From assembly GCF_017590215.1 (NCBI RefSeq), contig NZ_JAFFPK010000057.1, positions 1 through 36,118 of the forward strand: DNA of 36,118 nucleotides. Reading direction: 5' to 3'. A model generated the notes under the pieces. The model saw only the letters and a program-made list of their open reading frames with translations, did not search any database and was not told the origin of the DNA. Below, one piece after another: positions 31,859 to 36,118 of the stretch; position 1 is the first letter of the stretch, and every line of letters begins with the position of its first letter. Source of the DNA: Clostridium sp. CCUG 7971. GTDB taxonomy: Bacteria; Bacillota; Clostridia; Peptostreptococcales; Peptostreptococcaceae. The position numbers and the translations under genes are program-made.

Positions 31859-32398
31859 ATGGATATCGGTGAAAAAATAAAACGAATGAGAATAGAAAAA
31901 CAACTGACCCAAGAAGAATTAGCAAATAGATGTGAGTTGTCTAAAGGATTTATATCTCAATTAGAAAACAACTTAACATCACCATCCATTGCTACCCTTA
32001 TAGATATACTTGAAATATTAGGTACAAATTTAAGGGAATTTTTTAATGAAATAGATGATGAAAGGATTTCTTTCACAAAAGATGATATGTTTGAAACAGA
32101 AGATGAGGACTTAAAATACACATTTACATGGCTAATACCAAATTCACAAAAAAATGAAATGGAACCTGTAATAATAACTTTATATCCTGGTGGGCAATAT
32201 AAAGAAGAAAAACCACATGAGGGAGAAGAATTCGGATATGTACTTGCTGGAGCTATATATTTACATATAGGTGATAAAAAAAGTAAAGTAAGAAAAGGCG
32301 AAAGTTTCTACTTTAAACCAAGAGCTAATCATTATATATCAAATGCAGGAAAAACTACAGCAAAAGTAATTTGGGTGAGTACGCCACCGTCATTCTAG
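31859..32398 (+). CDS. XRE-cupin transcriptional regulator of the pot operon
   Basis: A 179-residue regulator with an N-terminal helix-turn-helix (about 5-60: LTQEELANRCELSKGFISQLE) and a C-terminal cupin domain (about 105-175, with GGQYKEEKPHEGEEFGYVLAG and KGESFYFKPRANHYISN). This architecture, next to potABCD, is common in Firmicutes polyamine operons and resembles PuuR. ATG 31859 has AGGAGGTG 6 bases upstream; the in-frame ATG-like start at 31820 would lie in the operator and promoter. It probably senses a polyamine and controls itself and potABCD (inference). Confidence 0.88.
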   Translation: MDIGEKIKRMRIEKQLTQEELANRCELSKGFISQLENNLTSPSIATLIDILEILGTNLREFFNEIDDERISFTKDDMFETEDEDLKYTFTWLIPNSQKNEMEPVIITLYPGGQYKEEKPHEGEEFGYVLAGAIYLHIGDKKSKVRKGESFYFKPRANHYISNAGKTTAKVIWVSTPPSF

Positions 32399-32415
32399 AG
32401 AAGAGGTGTTAACAA

Positions 32416-33459
32416 TTGGTAGAAAATATAATAGAATTACACAACATATCTAAAACATACGACGATAACACAGTTTTAGATAAATTAAATTTAGATATAA
32501 AGAAAAATGAGTTTTTGACATTACTAGGACCAAGTGGATGTGGTAAAACTACAACTTTAAAAATAATAGCAGGTTTTGAATACGCAGATGAAGGTCAAGT
32601 TTTATTTGAAGGTAAGGAAATGAACAACCTTCCTCCATATGAAAGACAAGTAAATACAGTATTCCAAAAGTACGCGTTATTTCCACATATGAATATTTAC
32701 GAAAATATAGCATTTGGTCTTAAGATTAAGAAAATGCCAAAGGAAGAAATAGATAAAAAAGTAAAAGAGATGTTAAAACTAGTTGCATTAGAAGGTTTTG
32801 AAAATAGAAAGGTTGATTCTTTAAGTGGTGGTCAACAACAAAGAATTGCTATAGCTAGAGCATTAGTAAATGAACCTAAAGTTCTTTTACTAGATGAGCC
32901 TTTAGGAGCACTAGATTTAAAATTAAGACAAGAAATGCAAATAGAGTTAAAAAGAATGCAACAGAAATTAGGAATAACTTTTATATTCGTAACTCATGAC
33001 CAAGAAGAAGCACTAAGTATGTCAGACACTATAATAGTTATGAACAAAGGAAAAATTCAGCAAATGGGAACGCCGGAAGATATATATAATGAGCCAGAAA
33101 ACTCATTTGTAGCTAGATTTATAGGTGAAAGTAATATATTTGATGGAGTTATGCTTGATGATTTTAAAGTAGTATTTTGTGATAAAGAGTTTGATTGCGT
33201 AGATAAAGGTTTTGAAAAAAATGAAGATATAGAAGTTGTAATAAGACCAGAGGATATAAAAATGGTTAATGCAGAAGATGGTATGTTAAAGGGAACAGTT
33301 ACATCTACAGTATTTAAAGGAGTTCACTATGAAATAACAGTAAAAGAAAATGACAGAAGTTGGATACTTCATAATACTAAAAATGCTGAAATAGGATCAA
33401 TGCTTGGTATGGATATATATCCAGAAGATATTCATATTATGAGAAAAGTAGCTGAATAA
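32416..33459 (+). CDS. potA: Spermidine/putrescine ABC transporter ATP-binding protein
   Basis: A 347-residue ATPase energising polyamine uptake. It has Walker [10 protein letters not shown] (38-46), Q-loop [11 protein letters not shown], signature LSGGQQQR (136-143), Walker [17 protein letters not shown] (from 156) and switch His [10 protein letters not shown]. The C-terminal part (about 240-345) is the TOBE regulatory domain typical of PotA/MalK-type proteins. It starts at TTG with AGAGGTG 7 bases before, 17 bases after the regulator's stop. The stop TAA is separated by a single base from the ATG of potB. Confidence 0.94.
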   Translation: MVENIIELHNISKTYDDNTVLDKLNLDIKKNEFLTLLGPSGCGKTTTLKIIAGFEYADEGQVLFEGKEMNNLPPYERQVNTVFQKYALFPHMNIYENIAFGLKIKKMPKEEIDKKVKEMLKLVALEGFENRKVDSLSGGQQQRIAIARALVNEPKVLLLDEPLGALDLKLRQEMQIELKRMQQKLGITFIFVTHDQEEALSMSDTIIVMNKGKIQQMGTPEDIYNEPENSFVARFIGESNIFDGVMLDDFKVVFCDKEFDCVDKGFEKNEDIEVVIRPEDIKMVNAEDGMLKGTVTSTVFKGVHYEITVKENDRSWILHNTKNAEIGSMLGMDIYPEDIHIMRKVAE

Positions 33460-33460
33460 T

Positions 33461-34296
33461 ATGAAGAAAAATCATTTTTAGCTTATCCATACGTAATATG
33501 GAGTGCAATATTCATAGTAATCCCTTTAATATTAGTAATATTTTTCAGTTTTAGCACAGAAGTAGATGGTAAATATGTATTTTCATTAGCAAATTATAAA
33601 GAACTAATGGACCCAATATACTTTACAGTATTTTTTAGATCAATTATGTTAGCAGGAATAGCAACATTAATATGCCTTATAGTTGGTTATCCAGTTGCTT
33701 ATATAATTTCTAAAGCACCTATAAGTAAAAGAGGAACTTTAATATTATTATTTATTCTACCAATGTGGATGAATTTCCTTTTAAGAACTTATGCTTGGGT
33801 AGCAATACTAGGTAAAAATGGTTTATTAAATTCTTTCCTTGGATTATTTGGAGTGGAGCCAATAAGTATTTTATATACTAATTTTGCGATACTTCTTGGT
33901 ATGGTATATAACTTCTTACCATTTATGGTGTTACCAATATTTACATCGTTATCAAAAATGGATAATGATTTAGTTAATGCAGCACACGACTTAGGAGCAA
34001 ATAAATTCCAAGTTTTCACAAAAGTTATTTTCCCACTTAGTCTACCAGGAGTTATATCTGGGATAACAATGGTATTTATGCCAGCAGTTACAACATTTGC
34101 TATATCAAGACTATTAGGTGGCGGTAAATTTATGTTACTTGGAGATTTAATAGAACAACAATTCACAGTAGTAGGAGATTGGAACTTCGGATCTGCTGTA
34201 TCAATATTTATGATGATAGTTATATTAATATCTATGGCTATTATGGCTAAGTTTGAAGATGAATCAGACAAGGAAGGCGGTGGGTTATTATTTTAA
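33461..34296 (+). CDS. potB: Spermidine/putrescine permease PotB, apparent N-terminal frameshift
   Basis: The PotB frame is open from 33460 to TAA 34294-34296 and encodes a full permease: SFLAYPYVIWSAIFIVIPL (helix 1), five more helices, and the EAA loop AAHDLGANKFQVFTKVIFPL. No ATG, GTG or TTG occurs in this frame before ATG 33607, which would delete helix 1. The ATG at 33461, one base after the potA stop, is in another frame and stops after M-K-K-N-H-F. One extra A in the A5 run 33467-33471 would join it to give M-K-K-K-S-F-L-A-Y-P-Y, the expected family start. So this is a one-base loss, a sequencing error or recoding. If real, potB function may be lost or reduced. Confidence 0.8.
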
Positions 34297-35075
34297 AGTT
34301 AAGAAAATCAATATCTAATATATATTTATTTTTAGTGTTTATATTTTTATATGCACCAATATTTGCATTAGTTGTATTTTCATTTAATGATTCTAAATCA
34401 ATGGCTCACTGGGGCGGATTTACATTTAAGTGGTATGAAAGACTAATTCATAATGAAAGTATTATGAGCGCTTTATATTATACAATTATAGTAGCATTAA
34501 TTTCATCTATAATAGCTACAATAGTTGGAACGATAAGTGCAATAGGGATACATAAAATGAAAAGCAAAAATAGAAAGTTAATGCTAAACATTAACTATCT
34601 ACCAGTATTAAACCCAGATATAGTTACAGCAGTAGCACTTATGAGTTTATTTGTATTTTTAAATGTAGAATTTGGATTTACTACTATGCTTTTAGCTCAC
34701 ATAATGTTTAATATACCATATGTAATACTATCTGTTTTACCTAGAGTAAAGCAATTACCACAAAATATTGAAGAAGCAGCTATGGATTTAGGAGCAAAAC
34801 CTATATATGCTCTTAGAAAAGTAATACTTCCTCAAATAAAACCAGGTATAATATCTGGATTTTTAATTGCTTTTACTATGTCTATAGATGATTTCATAAT
34901 AAGTTTCTTTAATACAGGAAATGGTGTTAGTAATCTTTCTATAGAGATATATGGTATGGCTAGAAGAGGTATAAAACCTGAAATAAATGCATTATCAACT
35001 ATAATGTTCATCGTAGTTTTAGGTTTACTTTTACTATCAAATAAAAAACAATCTATAGTAAGAGGTGAGAAGTAA
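34287..35075 (+). CDS. potC: Spermidine/putrescine permease PotC, probable ATT start
   Basis: The second pot permease, with about six helices and the EAA loop AAMDLGAKPIYALRKVILPQI, followed by SMDDFIISFF, a PotC hallmark. The frame is open upstream of GTG 34335, and the extra residues (LKLRKSISNIYLFLV) complete helix 1 and a basic start, as expected for PotC. No ATG, GTG or TTG exists there. A strong ribosome binding site, AAGGCGGTG (34274-34282), points to one of two adjacent ATT codons (34287 or 34290) inside the end of potB. GTG 34335 has no ribosome binding site and would cut helix 1. I give the ATT 34287 start, about 262 residues. Confidence 0.82.
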   Translation: MILKLRKSISNIYLFLVFIFLYAPIFALVVFSFNDSKSMAHWGGFTFKWYERLIHNESIMSALYYTIIVALISSIIATIVGTISAIGIHKMKSKNRKLMLNINYLPVLNPDIVTAVALMSLFVFLNVEFGFTTMLLAHIMFNIPYVILSVLPRVKQLPQNIEEAAMDLGAKPIYALRKVILPQIKPGIISGFLIAFTMSIDDFIISFFNTGNGVSNLSIEIYGMARRGIKPEINALSTIMFIVVLGLLLLSNKKQSIVRGEK

Positions 35076-36118
35076 TGGCTATATCAAAAAAAATAATATC
35101 ACTTTTAACTATTACTGGATTAAGCTTAGGACTTACAGTAGGGTGTGGTAAGAGCAATGAATCAAAAAATGTTCTTAGTGTATATAATGTCGGAGATTAT
35201 ATAGACGAAAGCCTTATAGGAAAATTTGAAGAAGAGACAGGAATAGAAGTACAATATGAAACTTATGATACAAATGAAATGATGTATCAAAAAGTAAAAA
35301 GTGGGAGCACAAGCTATGACTTAGTTTTCCCATCTGACTATATGGTAGAAAAGATGAAAAGTGAGAAGCTTCTTCAAAAAATAGATTTTAAAAATATACC
35401 GAATTTTAAATATATAGATAAAAATTTCAAAAATCCTATATATGATGAAACTAATGAATATAGTGTACCTTACATGTGGGGAACATTTGGGATTTTATAT
35501 AATAAAAAAATGGTAGATGAACCAGTAAATAGCTGGGATATACTTTGGAATCCTAAGTATAAAAGTAATATAATGATGTTTGACTCTGTAAGAGACACTA
35601 TGGGAATAGCACTTAAAAAACTTGGATATAGTATGAATACTACTGATCCAAAAGAAATAAATGAAGCAAAAGAGCTTCTTATGAAGCAAAAAGACTTAGT
35701 ACTAGCATATGTAAATGATGAAGGAAAAGATAGATTACTTGGAGAAGAAGCTGCAATGGGTATAATATACTCAGGAGATGCAGTAACTTTAATGGAAGAA
35801 AATCCCAATCTAGAATATTCAATACCAAAAGAAGGTAGTAATAAGTGGGTTGATGCAATGTGCATACCAACTACAGCAAAGCATAAAAAAGAAGCAGAAA
35901 TGTTTATAAACTTTTTACTAGACCCTGAAAATGCCAAGGTAAATGCAGAATATATAGGTTACTCAATACCTAATACAGGAGCATTAGAATTATTAGATGA
36001 AGAAATAACAAGTAACCCAGTGGCATATCCTCCACAGGATGTACTTGATAAGTCTGAGACATTTATAGATATCGGTAATGATATAAAAATATATGATAGA
36101 GCATGGATAGAATTAAAA
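35075..36118 (+). CDS. potD: Spermidine/putrescine-binding lipoprotein PotD (3' truncated by the window)
   Basis: An open frame of 348 codons runs from ATG 35075 to the right edge without a stop. The start overlaps the potC stop (TAATG), and AGAGGTGAG lies before it. A signal peptide ends in lipobox LTVGC (Cys24). The mature protein follows PotD: LSVYNVGDYIDESLIGKFEEE, YDLVFPSDYMVEKM, VPYMWGTFGILYNKK and MGIIYSGDAV, which form the polyamine cleft in known structures. The window ends at RAWIELK, very close to the usual C-terminus, so only a few residues are missing. It delivers spermidine or putrescine to PotB/PotC. Confidence 0.94.
   Translation, partial: MAISKKIISLLTITGLSLGLTVGCGKSNESKNVLSVYNVGDYIDESLIGKFEEETGIEVQYETYDTNEMMYQKVKSGSTSYDLVFPSDYMVEKMKSEKLLQKIDFKNIPNFKYIDKNFKNPIYDETNEYSVPYMWGTFGILYNKKMVDEPVNSWDILWNPKYKSNIMMFDSVRDTMGIALKKLGYSMNTTDPKEINEAKELLMKQKDLVLAYVNDEGKDRLLGEEAAMGIIYSGDAVTLMEENPNLEYSIPKEGSNKWVDAMCIPTTAKHKKEAEMFINFLLDPENAKVNAEYIGYSIPNTGALELLDEEITSNPVAYPPQDVLDKSETFIDIGNDIKIYDRAWIELK

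Noticed and set aside
33789-34271. A 160-codon open frame on the minus strand within potB
   Set aside because: It is the antisense shadow of a hydrophobic permease gene, without a ribosome binding site or a recognisable domain.

Overview
The window is very AT-rich, has dense short operons with strong AGGAGG-type ribosome binding sites, and carries a probable spore-appendage gene behind a match to a mother-cell (sigma-K) promoter. With the class I fumarase and malic enzyme pair, the ECF vitamin-type transporter and the clostridial gene style, this points to an anaerobic, spore-forming Gram-positive of class Clostridia, plausibly Peptostreptococcaceae (Paraclostridium/Romboutsia/Terrisporobacter-like). 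That placement is inferred from gene content and composition, not from a marker gene. All genes are on the + strand except one (cvfB-like, 22347 to 21508).

Layout. 1-3.5 kb: the tail of an AGCS-like transporter, a YtcJ-type amidohydrolase and a second AGCS-like transporter. 3.6-5.7 kb: a YgiQ-family radical SAM protein. 5.8-6.2 kb: a small Cys-rich protein resembling endospore appendage (Ena, DUF3992) subunits. 6.4-12.1 kb: two transporters in a row, an ECF system (UPF0397 S component, fused double ATPase, EcfT) and an SsuABC/ThiXYZ-like ABC importer, both of unknown substrate. 12.2-14.6 kb: an aminopeptidase P family protein and a YbaK-type tRNA deacylase. 14.8-17.4 kb: two-subunit class I fumarase plus malic enzyme (fumarate to malate to pyruvate). 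17.5-21.4 kb: a GntR regulator followed by a beta-glucoside PTS operon (EIIC, GH4 6-phospho-beta-glucosidase, EIIA, no EIIB). 22.5-25.2 kb: nagR-nagA-nagB for N-acetylglucosamine-6-phosphate use. 25.5-30.7 kb: a Fur-box-preceded hydroxamate-type iron uptake operon ending in a MATE exporter. 30.8-31.5 kb: a YczE-like membrane protein. 31.8-36.1 kb: a polyamine operon, XRE-cupin regulator then potABCD, with potD running off the end.

Regulation is unusually readable. Perfect palindromes sit inside or next to the promoters of the PTS, nag, ECF and pot operons, and most units end in strong hairpin terminators, several of which contain the stop codon. I found no convincing wholly new system. The best leads are the Ena-like gene with its sigma-K promoter and 5'-end hairpin, the two defective-looking starts in the pot operon (a one-base frameshift in potB and a probable ATT start in potC), and the paired TAAACA-N3-TGTTTA sites before the pot regulator. 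No rRNA, tRNA, CRISPR array, insertion sequence or prophage was seen.
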